Shown here piece by piece: positions 32,249 through 46,163 of a DNA stretch of 64,000 bases (its first letter is position 1; each line of letters starts with the position of its first letter). Origin of the DNA: Tubiluchus corallicola (Eukaryota > Priapulida > Priapulimorpha > Priapulimorphida > Tubiluchidae). Both the position numbers and the translations under genes were made by a program. Where the stretch lies: NCBI GenBank assembly GCA_030141605.1, contig JAQGDQ010000212.1, positions 1-64,000 on the forward strand, given 5' to 3'. The notes beneath the pieces were generated by a model that was not told the DNA's origin, did not search any database, and saw only the letters and a list, made by a program, of their open reading frames with translations.

Positions 32249-33560
32249 CAGTGGCGGCTCAGAGCTAAAATTATTGGGGGTTCAAGGCCGGCTATACCAT
32301 TAGACAAGCTAGGCAATTGCCTAGGGTGCCATTTGGGGGGTACATGAAATTCTGGAAGTAATTCTTTAATTTTCAAGTTTAATATAAGTAATGGTGTATG
32401 CGTATGTGTAATTCCTTAAGTGCAGAACACTAATTAATTGAAACTAATTAGTTGCATTATTTTCTTGTCGAAATAAAAGGCTAAACGATACCAGTAAGTG
32501 TCTTCTAGTAGCAAAAAAACTCTATTTCTGCTTTATGTGGTTTCTTAAGATTACGTCATTTCTCGCAGACATTACTGATGCATTACCCTGCTTTTAACCG
32601 CAATTTCTATGTAAGTGCTGACAGAATGGTCCTTCCATTAATGAAAAATTTCTTACGATAGCATTTATCTAACTATGGCAGATAAGCCTATGAGAATCAA
32701 AGTCTGCAGGACAAAATGCAGGAAACGAAGGATAAAAAAGCTGGCGAGTCATACAGAGTACAATGGGGTTATGAATCCAACTTCAAATTCAATTAGCATT
32801 AGCTGTAGATAGATAATTAATTTAATTAACTATATTTAATTAATTATACTTAATTACTACACTATAATGCGTGCATTAGCTTAACGCGTATTATACTGTA
32901 TTATAATATTATACAGGTAAAATTCAATATTGGGAGCGTGGTGGGGACCATGAGGAAGGGGACGCCTTTGCCTAGGGCGCCATAACACGTAAAGCCGGCT
33001 TTAGAAAATCTTTAGCCATGGTTTTAATAGGCTGAGATATTTGAATATCAGGCGTCTTTTCTTAAAAGCATCTTTCTCATGGAGAGACAACTGTGAAAAC
33101 TTAAGCTGTCGAAGTTAACTTACAGTCACGGAACTTATTTCTTGGGGATGCAGGGAGGCCATGATTAAATTATTTGAATTTTAAGGACAAGACACATTGA
33201 GTCAGAATCTAATTCTACACTAAAGCATTCAAGAATATACCGGTACACGGTGGTTTTCGGACACGTGACAATTGACAACATACACTGTGTGAGCGACCGT
33301 GCTCTCTTTACCTAGAGTGTAGCATCTTATCTCAGACGTGTGCACACGGCCGCATGCGCACAGCAGCCAAACACACGTTGCTGGAGTTGTAACTGTACTG
33401 CGCTGGGCCTGTGAAGCGCACAGTTCCGTCACGTGCTCTGGATCCATACAAGTATAATCAAAGAATCAAAGAAAAAAGACAATTATGAATATTATGGATA
33501 TTATCGAATGATAATAGAGGGTGCTGCAGTTCCACAATGCCTATACACGAGCCGCCACTG
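32249..33560. mobile_element. hAT-like TIR element (outer), disrupted
   Basis: Left terminus CAGTGGCGGCTC and right terminus GAGCCGCCACTG are perfect inverted repeats. The adjoining octamers TTAATTTC and CTAATTAC agree at six of eight positions, compatible with an aged 8-bp duplication. It carries a second element inside. No transposase frame was recognised. Confidence 0.75.
32284..32997. mobile_element. nested TIR element inside the hAT-like element
   Basis: Left AAGGCCGGCTATACC with subterminal CAATTGCCTAGGGTGCC, and right TTTGCCTAGGGCGCCATAAC ending AAAGCCGGCTTT. The CCTAGGGCGCC/GCCGGC combination is familiar from hAT-type elements in many animals (recollection). It sits just inside the left end of the outer element. 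Confidence 0.7.
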
Positions 33561-33617
33561 CTAATTACATTAAAAAAAATTGTCGCGTTTGTACAACATT
33601 TTAATTTGTAATTTTAG

Positions 33618-33768
33618 CGTAACATAGATGGAGACAATATCCACTCTGGTGGTGTCCCACCATGGCTGCAACAAGAACTTGACGAGACTCCTTCAAGCCC
33701 TGGAATTACTGTTGGTAACCCTTCAAATTCAGTGGTGGGGCCATCTATGGAAGACTATCAGAAGCACT
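33618..33768 (+). CDS. CENATAC: CENATAC exon 7: NIHSG-PPWL motif
   Basis: Acceptor TAATTTTAG and donor GTAAGT. It encodes GDNIHSGGVPPWLQQELDE through MEDYQKH, the most recognisable central block of the family. Confidence 0.92.
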
Positions 33769-34064
33769 GTAAGTAGGGCAAACACTGTGTTCTTTAACTA
33801 ATATAAAATATTTTGTTTTACCACACATGTATCGTGAATTTTTTTCATCATTCTCGTATGCAGTTTTATTGTTAAATGCCAAAGAGTTAAATAGCTTAAC
33901 AGTTATAATTATAAATTTATGTGTAAACGTTACTTTTGCAACTTCCATGTTTAGACTAAATTATTATACCTCTATCACCTGAAGTACTGCAGTTCTTAAC
34001 ACACTATAAAATCAGAGAAAATGATTAAAATTTAAACTCGGCTATCAAAGGCTGTAAACTTAAT

Positions 34065-35050
34065 TCAGTTCATTGTTTCATTGCAAATAATGATAGTGTG
34101 TGACTTGTTTCATTGTATCAGTGCAAATAGTGATAGTATGTGACTTGTTTCATTGTTTCATTGCAAATAGTGATAGTGTGTGACTTGTTTCATTGTTTCA
34201 GTGCAAATAGTGATAGTGTGTGACTTGTTTCATTGTTTGATTGTTTCATTGCAAATAGTGATAGTGTGTGACTCGTTTCATTGTTTCTTTGCAAATAGTG
34301 ATAGTGTGTGACTTGTCTCATTGTTTGATTGTTTCATTGCAAATAGTGATAGTGTGTGACTTGTTTCATTGTTTCATTGCAAATAGTGATAGTGTGTGAC
34401 TTGTTTCATTGTTTCATTGCAAATAGTGATAGTGTGTGACTTGTTTCATTGTTTCATTGCAAATAGTGATAGTGTGTGACTTGTTTCATTGTTTGATTAT
34501 TTCATTGCAAATAGTGATAGTGTGTGACTTGTTTCATTGTTTGATTATTTCGTTGCAAATAGTGATAGTGTGTGACTTGTTTCATTGTTTGATTATTTCA
34601 TTGCAAATAGTGATAGTGTGTCACTTGTTTCATTGTTTGATTGTTTCATTGCAAATAGTGATAGTGTGTGACTTGTTTCATTGTTTCATTGCAAATAGTG
34701 ATCGTGTGTCTCTTGTTTCATTGCAAATAGTGATAGTGTGTGACTTGTTTCATTGTTTCATTGCAAATAGTGATAGTGTGTGACTTGTTTCATTGTTTCA
34801 TTGCAAATAGTGATAGTGTGTCACTTGTTTCATTGCAAATAGTGATAGCGTGTGACTTTTTTCTTTGTTTCATTATTTCATTGCAAAGATTGATAGTGTG
34901 TGACTTGTTTCATTGTTTGATTGTTTCATTGCAAATAGTGATAGTGTGTGACTTGTTCGATTATTTCATTGCAAATAGTGATAGTGTGTGACTTATTTCA
35001 TTGTTTGATTGTTTCATTGCAAATAGTGATAGTGTGTGACTTGTTTCACC
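34065..35050. repeat. ~41-bp minisatellite in CENATAC intron 7
   Basis: Core TTTCATTGCAAATAGTGATA followed by GTGTGTGACTTG. Unit length varies by insertion or loss of GTTTGATT(A/G) blocks. Long open frames reading CDLFHC are repeat artefacts. It ends about 80 bases upstream of the last CENATAC exon. Confidence 0.93.
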
Positions 35051-35294
35051 ACCAGGCGAGTAATAGGAGACAGCACGCTTACTTTTAATAGATTTTCACT
35101 TTATCATAAAGTTATTTTTATTATTGCAGTGCGACTTGTAAAGAAATCAAAACTGAATCCGAATCGAGTAGGAGCAAAGCGTGATCGGAGCGCCTCCACA
35201 CGGGCAGACTGGCTACCGTCATTTGGTAGAGTGTGGAATAACCAACGACGATCACTTTCAAAGTTTGTAGTGTTTGCAGACTTAAATTCCATGC

Positions 35295-35754
<460 letters not shown>

Positions 35755-35759
<5 letters not shown>

Positions 35760-35925
35760 TATTACTGCAAAAGCGTTTCTGATAATTAAATAATAGGTCA
35801 AAAACTTACTTAACGGCAGGCGAGCCCAACTATTGGTGCATCACAAACCAATTAATTTTCAACATCAAAAATATTCCACGAGCACGTTGCACGCGTTTGA
35901 GGAAAGTCAGTAGTCGGTATCTGTT
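35755..35925 (+). repeat. interspersed repeat F, copy 1
   Basis: TACTGCAAAAGCGTTTCTGA and AAAATATTCCACGAGC.CG with TTGCA(C/T)G(C/T)GTTTG are shared in the same orientation with 63388-63540. Confidence 0.85.
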
Positions 35926-36109
35926 TTCAGAAAGATCAGTAATCGACTATCAGCTCATATTGGCTTTTGTCGTGATCAGAACAACACTGACGTGCCTATG
36001 GCTCCTGTTTTTATCACTATGCTAGGTCCCAAAAAGTAAGCAGCCAACTTGCTGCTGTCTCCCTTTCTGGGGTTTATGCTGGGCTCTCAAAATTCGCACC
36101 CCAAACCTG

Positions 36110-37125
36110 CATATGGCTCCTGTTTTGGTTACTATACTCGACTCCCAATGTTCTACATCTGACTTTCAGATGGCTCGTGTTTGGTCACTATGCTAAGCTC
36201 TCAAAATTCACACCCAACATGCACATGGCTCGTGCTTGATCACTATGCTAAGCTCTCAAAATTCACGCCCAACATGCATATGGCTCGTGCTTGGTCACTA
36301 TGCTATGGTCCCAAAATTCACACCCTACATGCGCATGGCTCGTGTTTGGTCACTATGCTAAGCTCCCAAAATTAATGCCCAACATGCATATGGCTCATGC
36401 TTGATCACTATGCTAAGCTCTCAAAATTCACACCCAACATGCACATGGCTCGTGTTTGGTCACTATGCTAAGCTCCCAAAATTAATGCCCAACATGCATA
36501 TGGCTCGTGCTTGGTCACTATGCTAAGTTCTCAAAATTCACACCCAACATGCACATGGCTCGTGTTTGGTCACTATGCTAAGCTCCCAAAATTAATGCCC
36601 AACATGCATATGGCTCGTGCTTGGTCACTATGCTAAGTTCTCAAAATTCACACCCAACATGCATATGGCTCATGCTTGATCACTATGCTAAGCTCTCAAA
36701 ATTCACGCCCAACATGCATATGGCTCGTGCTTGGTCACTATGCTATGGTCCCAAAATTCACACCCTACATGCACATGGCTCGTGTTTGGTCACTATGCTA
36801 AGCTCCCAAAATTAATGCCCAACATGCATATGGCTCATGCTTGATCACTATGCTAAGCTCTCCAAATTCACACCCAACATGCACATGGCTCGTGTTTGGT
36901 CACCATGCTAAGCTCTCAAAATTCACGCCCAACATGCATATGGCTCGTGCTTGGTCACTATGCTAAGTTCTCAAAATTCACGCCCAACATGCATATGGCT
37001 CGTGCTTGATCACTATGCTAAGCTCTCAAAATTCACACCCAATGTGCATATGGCTCTTGGTCACTATGCTAAGCTCTCAAAATTCACGCCCAACCTGCAT
37101 ATGGCTCCGGGTTTGGTTTTTGCAA
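36110..37125. repeat. 55-bp minisatellite with 440-bp higher-order duplication
   Basis: Units begin near ATGGCTCGTGCTTGGTCACT and continue ATGCTAAGCTCTCAAAATTC and CACGCCCAACATGCAT. A variant with TGCTATGGTCCCAAAATTC occurs at about 36300 and 36740, eight units apart, and the flanking variant order is the same, so a block of eight units was duplicated. Confidence 0.93.
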
Positions 37126-39590
37126 AATTGCACATCTGAGCAGCATTTAAAGGGTTTTTCAAATTTTATTTGCCAGTGTGTTTGATCGATCTATTGATCT
37201 ATCAGATTTTAATAAAATTAGATTTTTTTCTATGGACCTTTTCACTTTTTCTTTACACCTAAGAATTGTGCCCTACCCCCCCCCCCCATTTCGTCAGCTC
37301 TATGCTCTGTTTCGTTCTTGATGAAACAAGCATATGAAGTGTCTGCATCTAATGCCAGGTCTGGCAATTAATTAAAGGCTGCGGAAATTATCATTTCCCA
37401 AAACTTCTGGTAATTCCAGTTTGTTCAATTAGCGATAGTACCTCGTAATTCCATCCTTGTTTGTTCGTGCCCTATTTAGATTTCTGGAACTTTCCGAAAA
37501 TGCTCATTTTGGATGTCAGTTCTCATGTTACGCTCGTATGTTAGCATAGCATTCGCTTAATTACTGTCTAGGTTATCTATTCCATTTGCTTAATTATCAA
37601 CACTGTGTGGTAACTTGGTCAAGGGGAGTAGATGAGCTAAGCAGTGCATAGCAACTCCAGTTAAGCAGTGCTGAGACTGGCCAGTGAGTGAATGAGTGAC
37701 AGCCAAGTTTATTTCTCGTGCTATGTACGTTCGTATACAATTTGAAATCCATTTATTTTTCCCTTTGGAAGTTGTACACTTGGGCAGTGGCATTAAAGAG
37801 GTGCAGAAAAAACCGAAAATAGATAAAAAAAATTGCCGGGAAAAAGAGTGTTTAATTTTGAGTAAAGAATGCTTATGCTTGTATCTAATACCAGGTATGT
37901 TAGCAAAACGAAAATTTCATTTTGGTCTGCTGATAATCGCATTTTCAGTTGAGTTTTGTTTTTCAGCCGAAAGTACTTTTAGTAGTATTTATCCAGCTTA
38001 GTTTTTTCTGCTGGATGTTAGAAACATTTTGGCTAAAATAGTTCAAATAAAGCATACATATAGTTTTTGTACCATTTGTAGCATGCTTTGGTGCTGACGA
38101 CTGTGAGGTTTTAAGGTTTGTAGGCATAATAAACCGAAATATCACAGCGTAATTTGAACATAACCAAGTTTAATCTTATAATTTATGAAAAAACGTTTGC
38201 CACAAAGGATTGTCAATTTTTTTGAAGCTTTATGATCTTTAACCATAAACATTATTCTACTTTTTTGGTTAGGATTTTTGCTTAGCTACTTCGGGCTTGT
38301 ATCAGAGCAAATATAAGCAAGCAGGCTGAAATGGATGCAAAACACCAGTTTAATGTGCTGACCAAAAGTTTCTTTATTCTGTAATACAATGATTTAACAA
38401 TTAGTTTAATTTGCATTGAATAGAAGAGAGTTCATCGCATGATTAGATGTATGACTATAACTAAGAAAACTGGTATAAAAATTATGATATATATTGAAAT
38501 TAATTAATAATGACTTACGTTGTTAGAGCCTTTAATAGTTACAAAGACAGGAATGAGAACTCCAAGACCTTAAGAACAACGATGTCACAACAATAAACTT
38601 GTAAGAAATTTAGAGTCATAATGTTCATCATAGACACAACACTAGAGCAATGGCGGAGAGAACCAAAAGACAGTAAAATGTCATACAACTACTATAGCTA
38701 TAGCTCACGAAAGACCAAAATGCTAATGTATTCAAGGATATTAGGTGCTTCAATTTTAAAAGAGTGACTACTGTAAAAGGTAAAAAGTCTACTAAATAAA
38801 CAAACAGGTGGCAGCACAGCAGCAGTAACTAAATAAAAACCAAAAAGGGTCTATGCACCCGCTACAAGGCAAATACAAAACATTGTCTTTATTTCAGAAT
38901 TCTGTCAGTTTTGATAGTAGTAGGTTTTGCAAAAATAAGTTCGGTACCTGTTTCCTACGTTTGTAATGTCAGTTTCGGTAACACCCCTGTCTAGTACTGA
39001 AGCTTTTCGTGGCTTTGAGACCCATAAGTGGACAGGGGTATGGTTCTTGTTGGTTTCTCAATGGGAATGGTGTCCTGACTTAACTCTTCTAGAACTTTAT
39101 TCTGCCTTTAAATTTAGAATTAACTTTAAACTTAATTTTTGTTTAATTAAAGAATTTGCTGGTTATGTTTTTTCTGGACTGCCCGGTATTTTGGGATTTG
39201 GCCAATGTCTTTTGCGGATTTTTAAGAGAAAATTGTTCACCAATCAGCTATCTGCCACTTTCCGTCTAGAAACTCGGATATTATTGTAACAAGAGCGCAG
39301 AAAAACCTGTCTTTCATTCTTCTGTTGTGTCAACTTATACCCGGCTTTTAATTTTGCTTTCAGACGACATTTCCGAAAAGTCTCATCACGGAAACTCGAT
39401 GCCAGGTAACAGCTCTCGATGATGGAACACTAGACGAGCATCGGGAAGAAGGACATTACTTATGTTTCACTTGTGTTTCACTTATTGTTATTAATATTTG
39501 TGTGGATTATAAACAGAGTAATGCAGATGACTGTAACATGAGCTGCCTTAAAAAGGAAATACATTTTCTTAGAACAGGAAAATTGTGCGT
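37126..39590. other. intergenic, no recognisable gene
   Basis: Includes a C12 run near 37276 and open frames of 101 codons (37696) and 107 codons (38966) without motifs or splice support. Nothing could be assigned. Confidence 0.5.
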
Positions 39591-39599
39591 AAATGAATA

Positions 39600-40075
39600 T
39601 CCTAATTGGAGCCAAAAAGGTCGCACACCGTCAAGGTCGGATGAAAAGAAAAGTGTGACCTGGGGCGTAAAGGTTGCACACCTTCAAGGTTGGATCAAGA
39701 GAAATAAATGACCCTGGCCATAATGGTCGTACACCGGCAAGGTCGGATCAAAAGAAAGGTGCGACCTGGAGGTAAAGGTTGTACACCTTCAAGGTCGGAT
39801 CAAGAGAAATAAATGACCCTGGCCATAATGGTCGTACACCGGCAAGGTCGGATCAAAAGAAAGGTGCGACCTGGAGGTAAAGGTTGTACACCGTCAGGGT
39901 AGGATCAAAAGAAATAAATGACCCTGGCCATAATGGTCGTACACCGGCAAGGTCGGATCAAAAGAAAGGTGCGACCTGGAGGTAAAGGTTGTACACCGCC
40001 AGGGTAGGATCAAAAGAACGAAACGGCTCTGGAAGTAAAGGTCGTGCACCGCCAAAGTCCGAATAAAAGAAAGTG
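39600..40075. repeat. ~105-bp dimeric minisatellite
   Basis: ACCCTGGCCATAATGGTCGT recurs near 39710, 39815 and 39920. Each unit has two related halves sharing AAGGTCGGATCAA(A/G)AGAAA and GT(A/T)CACC. Confidence 0.92.
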
Positions 40076-40330
40076 TCTGAGGTAACATGCTGTACACTGC
40101 ACTGCTAGTGTCTGCTGCTAAGTAAAAAAAGTACTGACACTCCCACAGTTTGATATCAGTTGTCACATGCTTAAAGACCGTATACCAGCATATTCTTGAA
40201 CTGCGACAATTTAGGCTATTCGTAAACAAAAAATTTTTGTGTGTTTGTTTTTTTAAATTGCAATTACAAATTACAACATTATAGTTATGTATGTTTGTTT
40301 CGTTTTAAAATAGTGGCTAAAAATTTTCTA

Positions 40331-40375
40331 AAGCAGCACCCCCACTAATTTTAACTACGGGCCGCCGCTGCTAAT
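40331..40375. mobile_element. isolated terminus of the hAT-like element
   Basis: CCCCCACTAATTTTAAC followed by GGGCCGCCGCTG is the reverse complement of the left end of the element at 32249. The rest of the element was not found here. Confidence 0.6.
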
Positions 40376-42780
40376 TACCTTGGGTTTTTAATACTTTTAA
40401 AGTCTTACCTACTTTAGTAATTGATGTACTCGTGTTACGTTGCACTATATTGGCAGCTTTTGGTTGTTTGATACTGGCTTTCTGGATACTAAGTACAACC
40501 CTGGTACAAATTATGCAAATTATGCATCATTGATAACCTTTAGATGTCACAATCTATTATCTTTTTTCCTTCCATTTCCACTAACACATCCTTTTACCCT
40601 TCCTGTGTGATCTAACCTTTCTCCCAGTTCTTTTTTTTTGTTCACTCATCCATTTTTTATCGGGTTCACATGACAGTGGGCTTATACAAGCCTTTGCTTC
40701 TCTAGCCCATTGCAGTACAATTATTCTTTTATGATAGCGATAGTGTATGAAACATAACAATTTAATACAGTATGACGTAATAATTTTGATGTCACTGTGT
40801 GTTTAATGTCATTATATTGTACTGAATGTGATAATAATAAACTAAACTAAACTGGAAAATTCAAAGTGTACAGCCAAACCTAATTATAACGCACACCGTT
40901 ATAATAACAATCTCGCTTAACACTCAGATTATTGGAAAACAAAATATCTATGTTTACTAGATATTTGTTAATGCACATCTGTCTGTGTGTCTGTTAATGC
41001 ACATTGTTATAATGCTACAGACTCAATGCCAACTTTGTCTAGAATCCAAAAGTGGGCAGTATAAAGATGTTCGGCTGTAATTACAAACTTCTGTTTGCAG
41101 TTTATTTAGCTACAACTAAATTCATAAGAAAACTCTCTCAATAAAATTTACGATGATTTATCGTTTAATAGATCAACATACAATAAATATATTCCATGGA
41201 ACAATTCTTATGACTTGTCAATCAGTATTACAACATACAATAGCTGTCTTGATTACGTAAGGCTCATATTTTCAACAGTTCTGTATAAGAAACATACACA
41301 AGTCTTGTTTTTTGTATTTTAACACTGCTTATGTAATGAACAATGGTTTGTTTTGTCTCGTATTTTAACAATGCTAAATAAATAAAATTCTTAGTAACGG
41401 TAACAAAAATTATTTTGAAAGTTTGTACAATACAAATTCACAACCACAACAACACAAAATCTCATTCAATTTAAATAATGTGTAAAATAAAATCATAATT
41501 ACTTAACAACAACCGCTTCGCTATAAAGCATCTGTAAATAAAAAAATAATTTAAAACCTGACATGATATCATTGCAGAAGTATTTTAATCCTGTTTGAAT
41601 TACGACAACTTTCTAAAATTCTTCAGTAAAAATGTTATTCACTTTATACAGGCACTGCACAGTCTTATTGAATGAAACAAAGACATTTTAAAACAAATTA
41701 CTATAACATGACAGATGTTTCGACAGCACGGTTTTCGGGCTTTGCTGAATCTTCAGAATACAGAATGACAGAAATGTCTTCAGTATGACAGAGTTTACAA
41801 ATAGTAAACAGTTTTATAGGCAAAGCCTACAGTACATGAAAATGACTATGTTTTGACATAACTATGTGATATGGCTCCATTGTTGAAAATGCGCTAATTT
41901 TGATAAATTTTGTTCTGGCAGAGCGGCTGCTCCCCTATTAGTTACGCCATTGTTTTCATGTACTTTACGTCGGCTTGCGTATAAAACTGGTTACTGTTTG
42001 TGTATACTCTGTTATACTGAACATGACGGCTAAGCTGTGCCATTGAATCTTTTATCATGTAAAATTTCAATTTTCAATTTTGTTCCGACATCATATTGTG
42101 AATGAATTGAGGTCACTGTGACATAACTATGACGTCAGAAACGTGAATTATGACACAGTTTGCTTGCTTTAATGCGACTTCTGCTGTTTAGCAAATGGCT
42201 TATATAAATGACACAAATCCATTACATTTTAATTAATGATAAGTAACCAAATAAATAGACTTTATACAATCAAATAATAAGTAGTGTTACATACATGACT
42301 ATATTTCCAATTTAGTAATTATATTGACAACATTTTGACACATCTCATATATATAGTTTTCATTTATCATAAACTATTTACAGTCATATAATAACGTTTC
42401 AACAACTGGTTAATGTTACAGCATAAATAAATAAAGTTTGACAAAAATTTATAATGTATTTACAATAATGTCTTTTTAGGTAATAGACGTCTGATCCTTA
42501 CTAGGCACTGAATGTTACTTGGAAATTCACAAATAATCAGATTTGAACTGACAAAAACAATTCAGATGGGCGTGGTCAGGGGGCCATGGCATGTTCAGAT
42601 GAGTACATAAGGGGCACGGTCAGGGTCATGTAGAGAATTTGTAGCCGTTCCAAGAAGCAAATAAAGCGCACGCTCAGACAGATGCAGACAGATTGGAATG
42701 AGCACCTTCGAGTTGATTGGAAAGGTTTATGTATTGAAATCATAGTCACACAAACATAATATAATAATTTCGTCATGTTC
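40376..42780. other. intergenic; contains one fold-back-related segment
   Basis: AT-rich without gene evidence. 41690-41790 carries ATGACAGATGTTTCGACAGC and CTGAATCTTCAGAATAC, resembling one arm of the fold-back elements at 18622 and 59942. Otherwise I see nothing. Confidence 0.5.
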
Positions 42781-42784
42781 ATAC

Positions 42785-43335
42785 AGATGGATGTGGTCAA
42801 CGAGACAGATATTGACAAGCACGTATGGACATGGTCAGCCAGACATGGACAGATTTTGACAAGCACATATGGACACGGTCAGCCAGACACGGACAGATTT
42901 TGACAAGCACGTATGGACATGGTCAGCCAGACATGGACAGATTTTGACAAGCACGTATGGACATGGTCAGCCAGACACGGACAGATTTTGACAAGCACGT
43001 ATGGACATGGTCAGCCAGACATGGACAGATTTTTACAAGGACGTATGGACATGGTCAACCAGACATGGACAGATTTTGACAAGCACGTATGGACATGGTC
43101 AGCCAGACACGGACAGATTTTGACAAGCACGTATGGACATGGTCAGCCAGACATGGACAGATTTTGACAAGCACGTATGGACATGGTCAGCCAGACACGG
43201 ACAGATTTTGACAAGCACATATGAACATGGTCAGCAAGCCATGGACAGATTGTAACAAGCACATATGGACCTAGCAAAACGCGGACAGATTCTGACAAGC
43301 ATATGTGGACATGGTCAGCCAGATATGGACAGATT
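42785..43335. repeat. 44-45-bp minisatellite
   Basis: Units of TATGGACATGGTCAGCCAGA plus CA(T/C)GGACAGATTTTGACAAGC. The central units are nearly identical and the edges diverge. Confidence 0.94.
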
Positions 43336-43534
43336 CGTAGGAACAGATAAGAGGAATGCTCAGACCGACATGGATAATGAAGGATGAGCACAAGTGCGAC
43401 ATAGGAAGATGCAAACGGCTTCAGATTAGCATCTGCTGGACATGGGCCTGCAGACATGGGCAGATTTGAAGGAGCACACACGGGGGAGATCAGGCAGACA
43501 TAGACGAACTGGGATCCATTAGACTAATTTTAAA

Positions 43535-43930
43535 CAAGCCTTTTCACAGTTTTGTTATGCACACGCACAATTGCTGCAGGTCAAAGGTTAAGTGCACCAT
43601 GGCAACGCGTCTTAACTACAACCTTCACATGAGATGTGGTAAAGCAAAGCCATCTACCGTATCAGTTCAGTAATTTCAGTTGTTTTACATTGACTTTATT
43701 TAATTGTGCAACGGTCTGTGCATAGAATGATTTACTAGCAGGATCTTTCTTAGGAACAAGAAAAAACAAACTAGGAAAGGTTCCAGCTAGCTGTTAAAAC
43801 TGTTACTATTACAATGACATGGCCTGCTAGGCGTTGTCAAGTGTACACAAATACCTTATCTGGTACATTTAATCTTTAACCTTTTCCCAATCATCGTCAA
43901 TCACTGGAACTGTGAAAAGACATTCTGTAA
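43535..43930 (-). mobile_element. MITE family A, copy 5 (inverted)
   Basis: Reads as the reverse complement of copies 1-4: AAGCCTTTTCACAGTT at the left, GGTCAAAGGTTAAGTGCACC, GGTTCCAGCTAGCTGTTAAA and CTGGAACTGTGAAAAG at the right. Confidence 0.87.
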
Positions 43931-45094
43931 GCTCATTGTTTTAAACACTTATGAAGACGTCTTAGTTATTAACTAAAAAACGTTGATATCGTGTTTTTAT
44001 TTCGACTTTCACATCTTCTCAACCCAAAAATGTACAGTAATTGTATGTATTGCAAGTCTGCTGCTTTCATTGCATCTATGCCGAGAACCCTTGCGTTCAA
44101 ATGCACTTTGGCAACTGTCATGTCAATTCAATGTTTTTGCAATTGTTTGTTTGTTAGCTAGTGTGGGGATGTAGAACGATGTTCACACCTCTTGCGGCAC
44201 GTTCAGACTAGCGAGTTTTCTCGGCAAGTTAAGGCCCATTTCACAGTGATGACACACGTCAAGATTTCCCAAACAAAAATCCTTGCATTCCTCACGAAAG
44301 TGAAATAGATTGTTTTGTATTTCACGCAGATGTCCTACAAGGAATTTTGTCATTGTAACTCCTCATGAGGAACTCTACTAGACAGCTGGAAGCTATGCGT
44401 CCTCCTAACGAGTAAATTTGCCACTTGGTAGAAACGCTGCCTGTTCCAGTTTCGCGGAATTTAAACTAAAATTTAGCAATTTAATTACTTTTTTTCTGCT
44501 TAACGAAGTACAGCTAACGTAAATCAGCATAAAATTAAAAGTTTTATCTCTTATATTACGGACGATTTTTTTGTTTTATTAATGTGACACCGATGGTTGT
44601 ATTCGTGAAAAACAAATACAACACATGATATATACACATAACTTATTTTATTACTAATATAAAAATTATTAATATTGACACTAGTATTAACACGTAATTT
44701 ATTTTATATACGTATATTTTAAGTTTAGATTTCTCTCAGTAAGGTGGCGAAATTTTACCAGCGATCCTGTTCTGGAAAATAAGTAGCACAATGATATTGT
44801 TAATGTTGTTGTTGATGTTTCTGAATAAAAATTTACGAACTAACAATGTAATTTACTATCATTCGTCTAAACAGCACACTGTGCGGGTTTCTGAAATAGT
44901 TGATAAATTTGTATGCAACAATTACTCACTAATTAGCAGACAATTATTTCTATCTTCCGGATGAAAAATTGGTTTCAAATGGAATTGCTAATTCTTAGCG
45001 TGTATTCATCTTTAATGTAAATAATTATCATAATGGTTATATAATTCATTCCCAATGGTAGGTTCCTATTGAAAAAGCATATAAATTTAAGAAC

Positions 45095-45345
45095 ACGAGA
45101 GTGTATTCAAGACTAAAAATGCTCTGGTTTGCAAGTTGAAGATGCTAAATACCATTTCTTAGAATGTAGCAGATATGACCATATTAGACAATATCATTGT
45201 TCTCAATTCAGTCCTCAAAGTCACCAACCTTCTGTAGATTTGCTACAAAATGTGACGGTCTTGCTGAAGATGGTAACATTAATTTGATATGTAACGTAAT
45301 TGAATTTATTGAATTCAATGGGAGGTTTAGTGATTACTAAGATTA
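45095..45345 (+). pseudogene. LINE C-terminal fragment
   Basis: Readings LQVEDAKYHFLECSRYDHIR and, after a frameshift, EDGNINLICNVIEFIEFN then GRFSDY match the (E)TxxHFLxxCPxY ... FIxxSxRF tail of CR1/RTE-like polyproteins. Confidence 0.72.
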
Positions 45346-45706
45346 ACAGTAATCAATATAATCAATGTAATCAATAAACTCCCACTTCGTTCAATAAATT
45401 CAATTATTAAACAGGAGAGCTCTCTCGTATTTCAAGTTCCATGATTACTAAGATTGCTAATATTGTACATAAATTTATTGTAACTATTCGTGCTAATTCG
45501 TCTGAAAATTAGATAATATAATTCAACATACCTAGTTTGCCAAAAATTTATGGGCTTACTAACCTTGTAAACTGAGACGTACATTATTACTGTAATTTCG
45601 CCATTATTTTTTGACATTTCATCAACAGACAACTCCAAATAGACTTCCGGCCTGTTTCATGGACTGTAATATATCCACTATCTTGTTATATTAAGTACTT
45701 ATTTAA

Positions 45707-46163
45707 AGGACAAGAAAATGGCCAACCAAAGTAAGCCTCAGATTATTCGCAATAAAAAATTATATCACCTAAGTTTAATCTTAAGCGTATAAAGTGTTCA
45801 CGTTTTCGCATTTACTCAAATTTTTGTAAAATATTTCAACCGCTGCAGTACACATTGGCGCAGACATATTTCATTTAGTCCGCCAATTGAAAAGAGAGCA
45901 TGTGACTGATCACATAGCATGACATCACTCGAACACAGTCGCAGTGAGTTCTGAGCACGTGTACTATAAACATTTGTGTTGTAGTTCTGTGACGCCATCT
46001 AATATGGCGCCGCCGTGACAGTCTAGCGGGAGTATTTAAAATGAAAACAAACAGGAAATTCTTTTAACGTGTGTATGATAAACGCTTAAGATTGCCTCTA
46101 ACCGTTATATTTCTTTAGCGAAAATTTTCTGAGACTTGCTCTAACTAGGCCTTTTCTTGTCCT
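45707..46163. mobile_element. TTAA-flanked MITE (piggyBac-like)
   Basis: The left end AGGACAAGAAAA and right end TTTTCTTGTCCT are perfect 12-bp inverted repeats, extended imperfectly by TGGCC/GGCC. TTAA lies directly outside each end (45703-45706, 46164-46167). It is 457 bases and non-coding. Confidence 0.88.

Noticed and set aside
34436-34991. Cysteine-containing CDLFHC repeat protein
   Set aside because: Translation of the intron-7 minisatellite. Units vary in length by non-multiples of three, so the frame is not maintained.
42913-43481. Repeat-protein frames reading WSARHGQILTSTYGHGQ-like units
   Set aside because: Minisatellite translation, open on both strands, with no gene context.
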